DNA of 40,841 nucleotides from Aeromonas media (lineage in GTDB: Bacteria; Pseudomonadota; Gammaproteobacteria; Enterobacterales; Aeromonadaceae): contig NZ_CDBZ01000054.1 of assembly GCF_000819985.1 (NCBI RefSeq), positions 1 through 40,841 on the forward strand. The letters run 5' to 3'. Position numbers and translations under genes: made by a program. A model generated the notes under the pieces. That model saw only the letters and a list, made by a program, of their open reading frames with translations. It was not told where the DNA came from and ran no database searches. This document shows positions 8,026-16,695 of this stretch, piece after piece (positions within the stretch are counted from its first letter, which is position 1; every line of letters begins with the position of its first letter).

Positions 8026-8907
8026 ATGGCTGCCATCATCGAAGTCGTCGATCTCATCAAGCACTTTCCCGGTGTCAGGGCCGTGGACGGCCTCAGCTTT
8101 GCCATTCCCGCCGGTAGCTGTTTCGGCCTGCTCGGCCCGAACGGGGCGGGCAAGACCACCACCATAGAGCTGCTCGAGGGGATCCTCACCCCGGACAGCG
8201 GCCAGATCCTGTTTCATGGCGCCCCCCGCGGCCCCGACTATCGCTCCCGCATCGGCATCCAGTTCCAGCACACGGCGCTGCAGGATTTTCTGACGGTGCG
8301 TGACACCCTGCGCCTGTTCGCCAGCCTCTATCCCAACCCCCTGCCACGGGAGCTGCTCATCGAGTTGTGCGCCCTTGGCGAGTTCATCGACAGGGACAGC
8401 CGCAAGCTCTCCGGCGGCCAGCGTCAGCGCCTGCTGCTGGCCCTGGCCCTGCTCGGCGACCCCGAACTGCTGTTTCTGGACGAGCCCACCACAGGGCTGG
8501 ATCCCCAGGCTCGTCACCACTTCTGGCAGCGGATCGAGGCGATCAAGGCCCAGGGCAAGACGGTGGTGCTCACCACCCACTACATGGACGAGGCGCAGCA
8601 ACTGTGCGATCGCATCGCCATCGTGGATCACGGTCATCTGCTCAGCCTGGACACGCCGGCGGCCCTGCTGGCGCGGCACTTCGACGGCGTGCTGGTGCGC
8701 CTCTCGGATCACCCGGCCCTCGCCAGCCTGGGTTATCCGCTGCTGCCCCACGGGGATCAGGTGGAGCTGAGCTGCCCTGACGTGGCGACCTTGCTGCCAC
8801 GGCTGCTGAGTCTGGGGGTACCGCTGACCGGCATGCAGGTGCGCTCCCCCAACCTGGAGGATCTCTTCCTGCACCTGACCGGCCACAGCCTCCGGAGCGG
8901 CGCATGA
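8026..8907 (+). CDS. ABC transporter ATP-binding protein (ABC-2/DrrA-like exporter)
   Basis: A 293-residue ATPase subunit. Walker A GPNGAGKTT is at residues 37-45, the LSGGQ signature at 128-132, Walker B LLFLDEP at 148-154 and the switch His in LTTHYMDEA. The C-terminal extension (about 215-293) is typical of the DrrA/CcmA-like subfamily that powers two-component exporters of drugs, lipids or polysaccharide. The cargo is unknown. AGGGAGA precedes the ATG. The partner permease begins about 100 bases downstream, and a small secreted DUF2845-type protein completes the probable operon. Confidence 0.93.
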   Translation: MAAIIEVVDLIKHFPGVRAVDGLSFAIPAGSCFGLLGPNGAGKTTTIELLEGILTPDSGQILFHGAPRGPDYRSRIGIQFQHTALQDFLTVRDTLRLFASLYPNPLPRELLIELCALGEFIDRDSRKLSGGQRQRLLLALALLGDPELLFLDEPTTGLDPQARHHFWQRIEAIKAQGKTVVLTTHYMDEAQQLCDRIAIVDHGHLLSLDTPAALLARHFDGVLVRLSDHPALASLGYPLLPHGDQVELSCPDVATLLPRLLSLGVPLTGMQVRSPNLEDLFLHLTGHSLRSGA

Positions 8908-9010
8908 AAAATCCCATCAAGCGCAGTGTCGTTGCGCTCTGTTACCCGCGAGCCTTGTCATGGCCACTGGGTTTGTCATCTCGACTGGGTTCGAGCCCGA
9001 GGAGGGGAAC

Positions 9011-10024
9011 ATGAAGGGAGCATTCAAGCGCATAGGTGCCCTCTTTTACGCCCGCACCCTGGAATTCGTGCGCGACAGGGCGGCCCTGGTCTGGAACCTG
9101 CTTTTTCCGCTCTTGCTGGTGATCGGCTTCTCCCTCATCTTCTCCGGCCCTCCCAAGCCGCTGGTGCAGATAGGGGTGGTGGGGGAGCTGACGACGGCCT
9201 ATCAGCCCCTGACCCATATCCCGCTGCTCAAGCTCATCCCCTATGACGACGAGGCGAGAGGCGTCCTCAAGGTGCGCCACCATCAGCTGGACTTGCTGCT
9301 GTCACCGGCGCGTGGCCACTACTGGGTCAACCCGGACGCCCCCCAGGGGGCCATGGCCGAATACCTGCTGCGCCAGGCGGTGCACGAGCCCTTGCAAAGA
9401 GAGGCCCTGAGCGGACGGGCCATCCGCTATGGTGACTGGTTGCTGCCCGGGGTGATCGGCATGAACCTGATGTTCTCCGGCCTGTTCGGGGTGGGGTTCG
9501 TCATAGTGCGCTATCGCAAGAACGGGGTGCTCAAGCGCTTGCGAGCCACCCCACTCTCGGCCGCCGAATTTCTCTGCGCCCAGTTGCTGTCACGGGTGCT
9601 GATCACTCTGGTGGTGAGCATGCTGGTCTTCCTGGTGGCTTACTGGCTGCTGGATGTGCCCCTGCTCGGCTCCGGCTGGCTGCTGCTCTTCATCGCCCTC
9701 GTTGGCGGGACCGCCATGGCCTCCCTCGGGCTGCTCATCGCCGCCCGCATTCAGAACGAGGAGCTGGCGAGCGGTTTGCTCAATCTCATCAGCTTGCCCA
9801 TGATGTTCTTATCCGGCGTCTGGTTCTCGCTGGAAGGGTCTCCCCCCTGGTTGCAGGCCATGGCAGCCCGCTTGCCCCTTAGCCAGATCATAGATGCGGC
9901 CCGCGCCGTCATGCTGGAAGGGGCGGGCTGGCAGGCGGTGGCGGGGATGCTGGCCCAGGTCATGCTGTTTGCCCTGGTGTGCATCACGCTAGGGGCAGTG
10001 TTGTTCAAATGGAGCGCAAAATGA
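9011..10024 (+). CDS. ABC-2 type transporter permease
   Basis: A 337-residue membrane protein: one N-terminal transmembrane segment (LVWNLLFPLLLVIGFSLIF), a large extracytoplasmic domain, then about five transmembrane segments in the C-terminal half. The ABC-2 signature region NLISLPMMFLSGVWFSLEG precedes a predicted interfacial helix. This is the membrane partner of the ATPase just upstream. I chose ATG 9011 because AGGAGG stands five to six bases before it; the frame extends to an ATG at 8960 with no good ribosome site. The stop overlaps the next start (ATGA), which indicates translational coupling. Confidence 0.92.
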   Translation: MKGAFKRIGALFYARTLEFVRDRAALVWNLLFPLLLVIGFSLIFSGPPKPLVQIGVVGELTTAYQPLTHIPLLKLIPYDDEARGVLKVRHHQLDLLLSPARGHYWVNPDAPQGAMAEYLLRQAVHEPLQREALSGRAIRYGDWLLPGVIGMNLMFSGLFGVGFVIVRYRKNGVLKRLRATPLSAAEFLCAQLLSRVLITLVVSMLVFLVAYWLLDVPLLGSGWLLLFIALVGGTAMASLGLLIAARIQNEELASGLLNLISLPMMFLSGVWFSLEGSPPWLQAMAARLPLSQIIDAARAVMLEGAGWQAVAGMLAQVMLFALVCITLGAVLFKWSAK

Positions 10025-10320
10025 AGCCAATACTGTGGTTGCTGCTGGTGGCGACGCTGCCGGTGGATGCCGGCACCCTGCGCTGCAAGAGTGCCCTGCT
10101 CACCGAGGGGGACACCACGGCCGAGCTGCTGATCCGCTGCGGTCAGCCGATGCTCAAGGAGGATCTGACCCGTTACGAGGAAAACGGCTTCGGGGCGCGG
10201 ATGACGGTCAAGTATGCCGAGCGCTGGACCTACAACTTCGGCAGGAGCGAATTCATGCAGTTCGTCACCGTCGAAAACGGCATCATCACCGAGATTGAAG
10301 ACGGTCCCCGCGGTGGTTGA
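10021..10320 (+). CDS. DUF2845-type secreted protein
   Basis: A 99-residue protein. The first 19 residues (MKPILWLLLVATLPVDAG) form a signal peptide. The mature part begins TLRCKSALLTEGDTTAELL and has two Cys that could form a disulphide (LRCKSA and LIRCGQP), then WTYNFGRSEFMQFVTVENGIITEIEDG, the pattern of DUF2845/YhjN-like periplasmic proteins. Function unknown. The start overlaps the stop of the ABC permease by four bases, so it belongs to that operon and may assist the exporter in the periplasm; that role is inference. Confidence 0.82.
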   Translation: MKPILWLLLVATLPVDAGTLRCKSALLTEGDTTAELLIRCGQPMLKEDLTRYEENGFGARMTVKYAERWTYNFGRSEFMQFVTVENGIITEIEDGPRGG

Positions 10321-10802
10321 GTCGCGTATTGCTCCCGGGCCGGCACGCTGATCTAGAGCTCAGGCCCGGGCCCCATCCCCACCCCACCAGAAGATCCCCT
10401 GTTGATATCAGTTTGCCACCCTACATCGCGAAATATCGGCAAAGCCTTCTCTTTGTTTGCCGCTCCCAAGGTTGGGTCTGCTGGTGGAAAAGCGAGCCTG
10501 ATGAGTCAGTTGGAAGCAGATCTTGCTGCCCCATCCCGGTGCATCCCATTTTTTTGCGAAAATAATCCTCACAGCGGGAATGGCCTTTAACAGCAGGCTA
10601 TTTGGCGAATAAGGGTCTACTTTTGATTCTAAGAGTGCATATCACCTCGTTTGAACATTTTGTGCTGTTGCACCACGGTTGGGCCGGGTTGCACCGATTG
10701 ACAAGTTTTTGAACCGCTGGATAAGCTGCGAAAAAGCAGGGAAACGATGGCATCTTGCTAGGTTTTGGTGCCAATGCGAATCAAACCACAGGGAAGAGTG
10801 AC
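10321..10802. other. 482-base intergenic region upstream of the amino acid importer
   Basis: No convincing gene. It contains a hairpin, CCCGGGCC (10334-10341) with GGCCCGGG (10363-10370), just after the DUF2845 gene; this may end that transcript although no T run follows. From about 10560 the sequence becomes A/T-rich. The promoter of the importer is near 10698. Short frames here (for example 10402-10590) lack ribosome sites and coding character. Confidence 0.6.
10667..10726 (+). promoter_or_regulatory. Candidate promoter of the amino acid importer with tandem direct repeats
   Basis: TTGACA at 10698-10703 is followed after 17 bases by ATAAGC (10721-10726), a plausible sigma-70 promoter. Just upstream, GTTGCACC occurs twice (10667-10674 and 10688-10695), 21 bases apart start to start, or two helical turns. 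The second copy ends two bases before the -35, a position suited to an activator. TGCACC is also the half-site of NtrC boxes, but the expected inverted partner GGTGCA is missing. Confidence 0.5.
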
Positions 10803-11822
10803 ATGAAGCAGATACACAAGGCAGGTATGGTGATAGTGCTGTCGCTGGCGGCAGCCAATGTCTGGGCAGAGGGCACCCTGGATGCCGTGAAGAAGAAGGG
10901 GTTCGTGCAGTGCGGGGTCGGTGATGGCCTGCCCGGTTTCTCCAATCCGGACGCCAAGGGCACCTGGACCGGGCTGGACGTGGACGTGTGTCGCGCGGTC
11001 GCCGCAGCCGTGCTCGGGGATGCTGGCAAGGTCAAGTATGTGTCCCTCACCGCCAAGGAGCGTTTCACCGCCCTGCAATCCGGTGAAGTGGATCTGTTGT
11101 CGCGCAACACCACCTGGACCCTGACCCGGGACGGGTCGCTCGGCCTGACCTTCGCCGGGGTGAACTACTACGATGGCCAGGGCTTCCTGGTCAACAAGTC
11201 CCTCGGGGTCAAGAGCGCCAAGGAGCTGGACGGGGCCGCTGTCTGCATCCAGTCCGGCACCACCACAGAGCTCAACCTGGCGGATTACTTCCGTGCCAAT
11301 GGCGGCATGAAATATACCCCTGTGGTGTTCGACACCTCGGATCAGACCGTCAAGGGATTCGAAGCGGGACGTTGCGACGTGCTGACCTCGGATCAATCCC
11401 AGCTCTATTCCCTCAAGATCAAGCTGACCAAGCCGGGGGATGCCCTGGTACTGCCCGAGGTCATCTCCAAGGAGCCGCTGGGCCCGGCCGTGCGTCAGGG
11501 TGACGAGCAGTGGTTCAAGGTGGTGCGCTGGAGTCTTTACGCCATGCTCAACGCCGAAGAGGCCGGTGTGACCAGTGCCAACGTGGACGAGATGCTCAAA
11601 TCCACCAACCCGGACATTCGTCGCCTGCTGGGGCTGGAAGAGCCCAAGGGCAGCGTGCTGGGGCTGGATGACAAGTGGGCCTACAACATTGTCAAACAGG
11701 TCGGCAACTACGGCGAGTCGTTCGAGCGCAACGTCGGCGCCGGCTCTCCCCTCAAGATCGACCGCGGCATCAACGCACTCTGGAACAAGGGCGGCCTGAT
11801 GTATGCCCCGCCCATCCGCTAA
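10803..11822 (+). CDS. aapJ: Polar amino acid ABC transporter substrate-binding protein (AapJ/BztA type)
   Basis: A 339-residue periplasmic binding protein. The signal peptide (about 1-22, ending NVWA) is followed by GTLDAVKKKGFVQCGVGDGLPGFSNPDAKGTWTGLDVDVCRAVAAAV, the standard opening of the SBP_bac_3 family. RNTTWTLTRD and CIQSGTTTELNLADYF are ligand-contacting segments characteristic of the general L-amino acid (AapJ) and glutamate/glutamine/aspartate (BztA) binding proteins. It delivers amino acids to the AapQ-AapM-AapP complex encoded next. GGGAAGAG precedes ATG 10803; an ATG 48 bases upstream in frame would add residues before the signal peptide and is less likely. Confidence 0.93.
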   Translation: MKQIHKAGMVIVLSLAAANVWAEGTLDAVKKKGFVQCGVGDGLPGFSNPDAKGTWTGLDVDVCRAVAAAVLGDAGKVKYVSLTAKERFTALQSGEVDLLSRNTTWTLTRDGSLGLTFAGVNYYDGQGFLVNKSLGVKSAKELDGAAVCIQSGTTTELNLADYFRANGGMKYTPVVFDTSDQTVKGFEAGRCDVLTSDQSQLYSLKIKLTKPGDALVLPEVISKEPLGPAVRQGDEQWFKVVRWSLYAMLNAEEAGVTSANVDEMLKSTNPDIRRLLGLEEPKGSVLGLDDKWAYNIVKQVGNYGESFERNVGAGSPLKIDRGINALWNKGGLMYAPPIR

Positions 11823-11835
11823 ATAGACAGCTGTC

Positions 11836-11852
11836 GGGGGGCCTGGCCCCCC
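11836..11852 (+). terminator. Intercistronic GC hairpin between aapJ and aapQ
   Basis: GGGGGG (11836-11841) can pair with CCCCCC (11847-11852), then ATTTCCC. It sits 13 bases after the aapJ stop. A partial terminator or 3' protecting hairpin here would give more binding protein than permease, as in many importer operons. Confidence 0.55.
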
Positions 11853-11889
11853 ATTTCCCCCTTGCCCTGGCTTTGTCGGAGTCATCCTC

Positions 11890-13077
11890 ATGGCGATACA
11901 AGCATCAAACCATAGGAAAGAACAGGGCCGCTGGTGGTATGACGCCAAGGTGCGGGCGCAGATATTCCAGTGCCTGGCCATTGCGGCCGTTCTCGCGTTT
12001 CTGTTCTACATCATCAACAATGCCCTGACCAATCTGGCGACCCGTGGCATCACCACAGGTTTCGATTTTCTGGGCAACACCGCCGGGTTCGGCATCTTGC
12101 AGAGCCTGATCCCCTACGACGAGACCTACACCTTCGGTCGCACCTTCGTGGTCGGCCTGCTCAATACCCTGCTGGTCTCGGTGCTCGGCATCCTGTTTGC
12201 CACTCTGCTCGGCTTCGTGCTCGGGATAGCGCGTCTCTCCCGCAACTGGTTGGTAGCCAAGATAGCCACCGTCTACATAGAGACGTTTCGCAACATTCCG
12301 CTGCTGCTGCAGATCTTCTTTTGGTACTTCTCGGTGCTGCGCACCCTGCCGTCTCCCCGTGAGAGCGTGGAGCTGGGAGGGCTCGCCTTTTTGAACGTGC
12401 GGGGCTTCTATCTGCCCAAACCCTTGTTTGAAGAGGGATTTGGCTATGTGCTTTGGGCCCTGCTGCTCGCTGTCGTCCTGAGCTGGGGGCTGAGTCGCTG
12501 GGCACGGCGCCGTCAGGCGCTGACCGGCAGGATCTTCCCGTTCTGGCGCTGTGTGGCCGCTCTGGTGATCCTGCTCCCCGCCATTGCCTTCCTGCTGGCA
12601 GGCAGCCCGCTCTCCTGGAGTGTGCCAGCCTTGCAGGGCTTCAACTTCCGGGGTGGGCTGACGGTACTGCCCGAGCTCGCGGCGCTGCTGCTGGCGTTGA
12701 CCATCTATACGGCAGCCTTCATCGCCGAGATAGTGCGATCCGGTATCCTGGCCATCAGCAAGGGGCAGACCGAGGCCGCTTCCGCGCTCGGGCTCTCGCC
12801 CACCAAGACGCTGCGGCTGGTGGTCATTCCTCAGGCGATGCGGGTCATCATTCCCCCGCTGACCAGCCAGTATCTGAACCTCACCAAGAACTCCTCGCTG
12901 GCCACCGCCATCGGTTATCCGGATCTGGTCTCGGTGTTCATGGGCACCACCCTCAACCAGACCGGGCAGGCCATCGAGGTGATCGCCATGACCATGGGGG
13001 TCTATCTCATCATCAGTATCACCACTTCAGTCCTGATGAACATCTACAACCGCAGGATGACGCTGGTCGAGCGCTAG
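11890..13077 (+). CDS. aapQ: Polar amino acid ABC transporter permease (AapQ/BztB type)
   Basis: A 395-residue inner-membrane permease. This is much longer than HisM-type permeases because it has extra N-terminal and central transmembrane segments, as AapQ/BztB do. The EAA loop is seen in SKGQTEAASALGLSPTKTLRLVVIPQAMRVIIPP near residues 290-322. It pairs with AapM to form the channel. It begins 67 bases after aapJ, across the intercistronic hairpin, and is followed nine bases later by aapM. Confidence 0.93.
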   Translation: MAIQASNHRKEQGRWWYDAKVRAQIFQCLAIAAVLAFLFYIINNALTNLATRGITTGFDFLGNTAGFGILQSLIPYDETYTFGRTFVVGLLNTLLVSVLGILFATLLGFVLGIARLSRNWLVAKIATVYIETFRNIPLLLQIFFWYFSVLRTLPSPRESVELGGLAFLNVRGFYLPKPLFEEGFGYVLWALLLAVVLSWGLSRWARRRQALTGRIFPFWRCVAALVILLPAIAFLLAGSPLSWSVPALQGFNFRGGLTVLPELAALLLALTIYTAAFIAEIVRSGILAISKGQTEAASALGLSPTKTLRLVVIPQAMRVIIPPLTSQYLNLTKNSSLATAIGYPDLVSVFMGTTLNQTGQAIEVIAMTMGVYLIISITTSVLMNIYNRRMTLVER

Positions 13078-13086
13078 GGAGCTGTC

Positions 13087-14181
13087 ATGTTTGTGAACGA
13101 GTTGCAGGAGGCGCTGCCGCCTCCCGATCATCGCCGGGGGCCGGTCGCCTGGGTCAGGCAGAACCTCTTCCCCAACTGGTGGAACGGCCTGCTGACCCTG
13201 GTGCTGGCCTACCTGCTGCTGCCACTGCTCTGGTCGGCGCTGGACTGGGCTATCTTCTCCGCCAACTGGCAGGGGAGCAGCCGTGCCGACTGCGCCCAGG
13301 GCGGGGCTTGCTGGGTCTTTATCGAGAGTCGTCTGGGACAATATCTCTACGGCTTTTATCCGATCGATCAGTATTGGCGCATCAATCTGGCCTTCGCCGG
13401 TCTGGCCGTGCTGCTGGCGCTGCTGATCTGGCCGCGCACCCCGCGCAAGGGCTGGCTGGCGCTCTTTACCCTGCTGGTATTCCCGGTCATCGCCTTTGTG
13501 CTGATCCACGGCGGTGCCGGTCTCGAGGTGGTGGAAACCAACCGCTGGGGCGGCCTGATGCTGACCCTGGTGCTGGCGGTGGTGGGCATAGTGGTCGCCC
13601 TGCCATTCGGGATCCTGCTGGCATTGGGACGCCGCTCCCACATGCCGGTCATCTCCAGCCTCTCCACCGTCTATATCGAGTTCTGGCGGGCGGTGCCGCT
13701 CATCACGGTGCTGTTCATGGCCTCCGTCATGCTGCCGCTGTTCATGACCAGCGAGGTGGAGCTCGACAAGCTGCTGAGGGCGCTCATCGGCATCATTCTG
13801 TTCCAGGCGGCCTATGTGGCCGAGGTGGTGAGGGGGGGGCTGCAGGCGATCCCCAAGGGGCAGTACGAGGCGGGTGAAGCGCTGGGGCTCTCCTACTGGA
13901 AGGTGATGGGGCTGGTCATCATGCCCCAGGCCCTCAAGATCACCATTCCCTCCCTGGTAAACACCTTTATCTCCCTGTTCAAGGACACCAGCCTGGTGCT
14001 GATCATAGGGCTGTTCGATCTGCTGGCCATCTCCAAGGTGGCGCTGGCGGATCCGGCCTGGCTGGGATTCTCCACCGAGGCCTATGTGTTCATCGCCATG
14101 ATCTTCTGGATGTTCTGTTTTGGCATGTCCCGCTACTCCATCTATCTGGAGCGCAAACTCAACACCGGTCACAAGCATTAG
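13087..14181 (+). CDS. aapM: Polar amino acid ABC transporter permease (AapM/BztC type)
   Basis: A 364-residue permease, the partner of AapQ. The N-terminal [38 protein letters not shown] segment is typical of AapM. The C-terminal half has the permease core with the EAA loop [35 protein letters not shown] cysteine pair occurs in the periplasmic loop between the first two membrane segments ([11 protein letters not shown]). Its start is nine bases after the aapQ stop, and the ATPase gene starts 13 bases after its own stop. Confidence 0.93.
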   Translation: MFVNELQEALPPPDHRRGPVAWVRQNLFPNWWNGLLTLVLAYLLLPLLWSALDWAIFSANWQGSSRADCAQGGACWVFIESRLGQYLYGFYPIDQYWRINLAFAGLAVLLALLIWPRTPRKGWLALFTLLVFPVIAFVLIHGGAGLEVVETNRWGGLMLTLVLAVVGIVVALPFGILLALGRRSHMPVISSLSTVYIEFWRAVPLITVLFMASVMLPLFMTSEVELDKLLRALIGIILFQAAYVAEVVRGGLQAIPKGQYEAGEALGLSYWKVMGLVIMPQALKITIPSLVNTFISLFKDTSLVLIIGLFDLLAISKVALADPAWLGFSTEAYVFIAMIFWMFCFGMSRYSIYLERKLNTGHKH

Positions 14182-14194
14182 GAGTAGTTTCGAG

Positions 14195-14938
14195 ATGAAA
14201 ACGGACGCTGTGGTAGAACTCAAGGATGTCAACAAGTGGTACGGTGAGTTTCATGTGCTGCGCAACATCAATCTGCAGGTGGGCAGGGGGGAGAAGATCG
14301 TCATCTGCGGGCCGTCTGGCTCGGGCAAGTCCACCATGATCCGCTGCATCAACCGGCTGGAGGAGCATCAGAGCGGTGACATCCTGGTCAAGGGGACGGC
14401 CCTGACGTCGGATCTCAAGAACATAGAGACGGTACGCCGCGAGGTGGGCATGGTGTTCCAGCACTTCAACCTCTTCCCCCATCTGACGGTGCTGGAGAAT
14501 TGCTGCCTGGCGCCCATCTGGGTCAAGCAGTTGCCACGCAAGGAGGCGGAGGAGATCGCCATGACCTTCCTGCGCCGGGTCAGGATCCCGGAGCAGGCCC
14601 TCAAGTACCCGGGCCAGCTCTCCGGCGGTCAGCAGCAACGGGTCGCCATCGCCCGCAGTCTCTGCATGAACCCCCAGGTCATGCTGTTTGACGAGCCGAC
14701 CTCGGCGCTGGACCCCGAGATGGTGCGCGAAGTGCTGGATGTCATGGTGGAGCTGGCCCATGAGGGCATGACCATGCTCTGCGTCACCCACGAGATGGGC
14801 TTTGCCAAGCAGGTGGCGGACCGGGTGATCTTCATGGACCGCGGCCAGATCATCGAGGAGAACGTGCCTGACCAGTTCTTCGACCACCCCCAGTCGGAGC
14901 GAACCAAGCTGTTCCTCTCCCAGATCCTGCAACACTGA
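14195..14938 (+). CDS. aapP: Polar amino acid ABC transporter ATP-binding protein (AapP/GlnQ type)
   Basis: A 247-residue ATPase. Walker A GPSGSGKS is at 39-46, the signature [15 protein letters not shown] near 144-158, Walker [16 protein letters not shown] near 164-178, and the switch His in VTHEMGFA. It closely follows the GlnQ/HisP/AapP pattern, including [11 protein letters not shown] and [15 protein letters not shown]. The start at 14195 has GGAG in the preceding 15 bases and gives the normal family length; the longer frame from 14120 would run inside aapM. It completes a four-gene importer that matches the aapJQMP order. Confidence 0.95.
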   Translation: MKTDAVVELKDVNKWYGEFHVLRNINLQVGRGEKIVICGPSGSGKSTMIRCINRLEEHQSGDILVKGTALTSDLKNIETVRREVGMVFQHFNLFPHLTVLENCCLAPIWVKQLPRKEAEEIAMTFLRRVRIPEQALKYPGQLSGGQQQRVAIARSLCMNPQVMLFDEPTSALDPEMVREVLDVMVELAHEGMTMLCVTHEMGFAKQVADRVIFMDRGQIIEENVPDQFFDHPQSERTKLFLSQILQH

Positions 14939-14972
14939 TGCGGGTCAGACGGGGACAACCCCATTGAAAATA

Positions 14973-14998
14973 GCCCGCACGCTCGGTGAGCGGCGGGC
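14973..14998 (+). terminator. Hairpin after aapP
   Basis: GCCCGC (14973-14978) with GCGGGC (14993-14998), and an inner GCTC/GAGC stem. It lies 34 bases after the aapP stop. There is no T run, so it is a weak terminator candidate. Confidence 0.4.
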
Positions 14999-15040
14999 AA
15001 AGACGTGCATGGAAGCAGACTACAAACGGAAAGGAGTATG

Positions 15041-15256
15041 TCAGCCCGGCAACAGGGCGGTGGTGCGCAGATCGCGCACGGCCAGATTGATCTGCCGGGC
15101 CAGGCTCAGCGCCTGGCGGCAGCTCAGCGTTCTCACATCGATGATTCCCCCCTGAAATTCAAACCGCCCCAGAGCCTCTACCATGAAGCTGCCGTGATGG
15201 AAGCTTTTGATATAGCGGGCAATTCGACGAGGAGACAACTGCTTGAACACCTTCAT
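15041..15256 (-). CDS. Small basic hypothetical protein
   Basis: A 71-residue protein starting MKVFKQLSPRRIARYIKSF, with a basic N-terminal helix followed by FMVEALGRFEFQGGIIDV and a second helix CRQALSLARQINLAVRDLR. I do not recognise a named family. It looks like a small cytoplasmic nucleic-acid or ribosome-associated type by composition only. The frame is open to an ATG at 15289, but ATG 15256 starts the well-formed part; neither start has a strong ribosome site. It lies alone on the minus strand between two plus-strand units. The coding evidence is codon pattern and amphipathic composition. Confidence 0.5.
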   Translation of the reverse strand: MKVFKQLSPRRIARYIKSFHHGSFMVEALGRFEFQGGIIDVRTLSCRQALSLARQINLAVRDLRTTALLPG

Positions 15257-15433
15257 GGCAAGAGACCCTGTTGTTTGGACAGGGCACACTATGCCGTCTC
15301 ACCATGACACGGATGTGACACTTGATGAAGGTTTGTATGAATCCTTGTTATGGCGGGCTGGCGTCCTGCTCCCGGCGTTGAAAAAGTAGTGCAGCCCCCG
15401 GCCCCGGCACCGATATACTGCGACCATCGCAGG

Positions 15434-15952
15434 ATGGACAAGGTGCCGCACGTGGAGTGGGTGGACGTAGTAGACGAGCAGGACAGGGTGATCGGGGTGG
15501 CCGAGCGCACCCGGGTGCGTCAGGAGAACTTGCGCCATCGCGCCAGCTATATTCTGGTGCTCGATGAGGCCGGGCGCGTGCTGGTGCAGCGGCGTACCCT
15601 GAGCAAGGATTTCTGTCCCGGCATGCTGGATGCCTGCGCCGGTGGTGTGGTGACCACGGGGGAGGCGATGGAGCCCTCCGCCCGGCGCGAGCTGGCCGAG
15701 GAGCTGGGGATCCGTGACGTGCCCCTGCACGACTTCGGCACCTTCTACGCCGAGGGGGAGGCGAGCGGGGGAGGCTATCGGGTCTGGGGCGGTCTGTTCA
15801 GTTGCCATTATCGGGGGCCGCTGCAACTCCAGGCGGAAGAGGTGAGCGAGGTGCACTGGATGAGTCTGGCCGAGATAACCGAGCGGGCCGATGAATTCAC
15901 CCCGGATTCATTGCTCGCCATCGCCACCTGGCAGGCGCGGCGCCCGGCATAA
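15434..15952 (+). CDS. Nudix hydrolase, YfcD-like
   Basis: A 172-residue protein that follows E. coli YfcD in order: EWVDVVDEQDRVIG near the start, LRHRASYILVLDEAGRVLVQRRT, DFCPGMLDACAGGVV, then the Nudix box from G to GI (GGVVTTGE, then REL-AEELGI) with all the catalytic Glu residues, and EVSEVHWMSLAEI near the end with DEFTPDSL. YfcD/IDI-like Nudix enzymes hydrolyse a nucleoside-diphosphate-linked or isoprenoid-like pyrophosphate; the substrate here is unknown. Start 15434 matches the YfcD N-terminus; the frame extends upstream to 15350 with no homology. Confidence 0.88.
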   Translation: MDKVPHVEWVDVVDEQDRVIGVAERTRVRQENLRHRASYILVLDEAGRVLVQRRTLSKDFCPGMLDACAGGVVTTGEAMEPSARRELAEELGIRDVPLHDFGTFYAEGEASGGGYRVWGGLFSCHYRGPLQLQAEEVSEVHWMSLAEITERADEFTPDSLLAIATWQARRPA

Positions 15953-16016
15953 GGCAGAGGTTCTGGCTGCCGAATTCACGTTGAATTTTCTGCTGACATT
16001 GCCATCAGGCAGGTGC

Positions 16017-16049
16017 GACGACACGGGCGAGCCGGTGTCGTCTCTTTTC
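16017..16049 (+). terminator. Probable terminator after the Nudix gene
   Basis: GACGACAC (16017-16024) pairs with GTGTCGTC (16035-16042), followed by the T-rich stretch TCTTTTCT. About 65 bases after the Nudix stop. Confidence 0.7.
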
Positions 16050-16097
16050 TGGTTGGAGTAGACTGGGCCTCTTTCAATCACTTAAGGACGAGACATC

Positions 16098-16571
16098 ATG
16101 ATCACGGTCGGCCAATCCCTGCCCGCAGGGGAATTTACCTTCATCACCGCCGAGGACAAGCAGGTGAAGGATACCCAGGCCCTGTTTACCGGCAAGCGAG
16201 TGGTGCTGTTCGCGGTGCCGGGCGCCTTTACCCCCACCTGCTCCAACGCGCATCTGCCCGGTTATGTGGTGTTGGCGGACGAGTTCAAGGCCAAGGGGGT
16301 CGATGCCCTCTATTGTCTCTCGGTCAACGATGCCTTCGTGATGAAGGCGTGGCAGGCGGCCCAGAATGCCGACGCCATCACCATGCTGGCGGATGGGGAC
16401 GGCAGCTGGACCCAGGCGCTTGGCCTTGCCAAGGAGACAGGCGCCTTCGGCGGCCTGCGTGCCCAGCGCTTTGCCCTCATCGCCAATGATGGCGTGGTCG
16501 AGCAGCTGTTCGTGGAGGCCCCCGGCAAGTTCGAAGTGTCTGATGCGCAGAGTCTGCTGGCCGCGCTGTGA
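16098..16571 (+). CDS. Peroxiredoxin, Prx5-like
   Basis: A 157-residue thiol peroxidase. The active-site motif PGAFTPTCS holds the peroxidatic Cys48. A second Cys, C73 in DALYCLSVND, occupies the place where many Prx5-type enzymes have a cysteine. VNDAFVMKAWQ and the late GLRAQRFALI segments are typical of the AhpE/Prx5 group. There is no signal peptide, so it is cytoplasmic. It reduces H2O2 and organic hydroperoxides using glutaredoxin or thioredoxin; no glutaredoxin domain is fused here, unlike the Prx5-Grx hybrids of Haemophilus and Vibrio. It appears monocistronic. Confidence 0.92.
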   Translation: MITVGQSLPAGEFTFITAEDKQVKDTQALFTGKRVVLFAVPGAFTPTCSNAHLPGYVVLADEFKAKGVDALYCLSVNDAFVMKAWQAAQNADAITMLADGDGSWTQALGLAKETGAFGGLRAQRFALIANDGVVEQLFVEAPGKFEVSDAQSLLAAL

Positions 16572-16695
16572 GATGTTAATCATTGTTTGATTTCATCTTG
16601 AAATAGCAAGGCGGCTCGATACACTGAGGCCGCGTTTGGATGGAGCCAGGCTAGCCGCCTGGCTCTCGTGTTTGCAGTCGATGAGATAGAAGAAT

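Noticed and set aside
10402..10590. A 62-residue frame in the intergenic region before aapJ
   Set aside because: No ribosome site, no coding pattern, and an overlapping second frame of equal quality.
10677..10692. Possible sigma-54 promoter for the amino acid importer
   Set aside because: A TGGGCC...TTGCA pattern is visible, but the GG and GC elements are eight bases apart rather than ten, so it cannot be a sigma-54 site. TTGACA with a 17-base spacer nearby fits better.
12453..13877. A 474-residue frame overlapping aapQ and aapM
   Set aside because: It is in another frame of two clear permease genes, has no ribosome site and has shadow composition (Gly, Ala, Arg rich).
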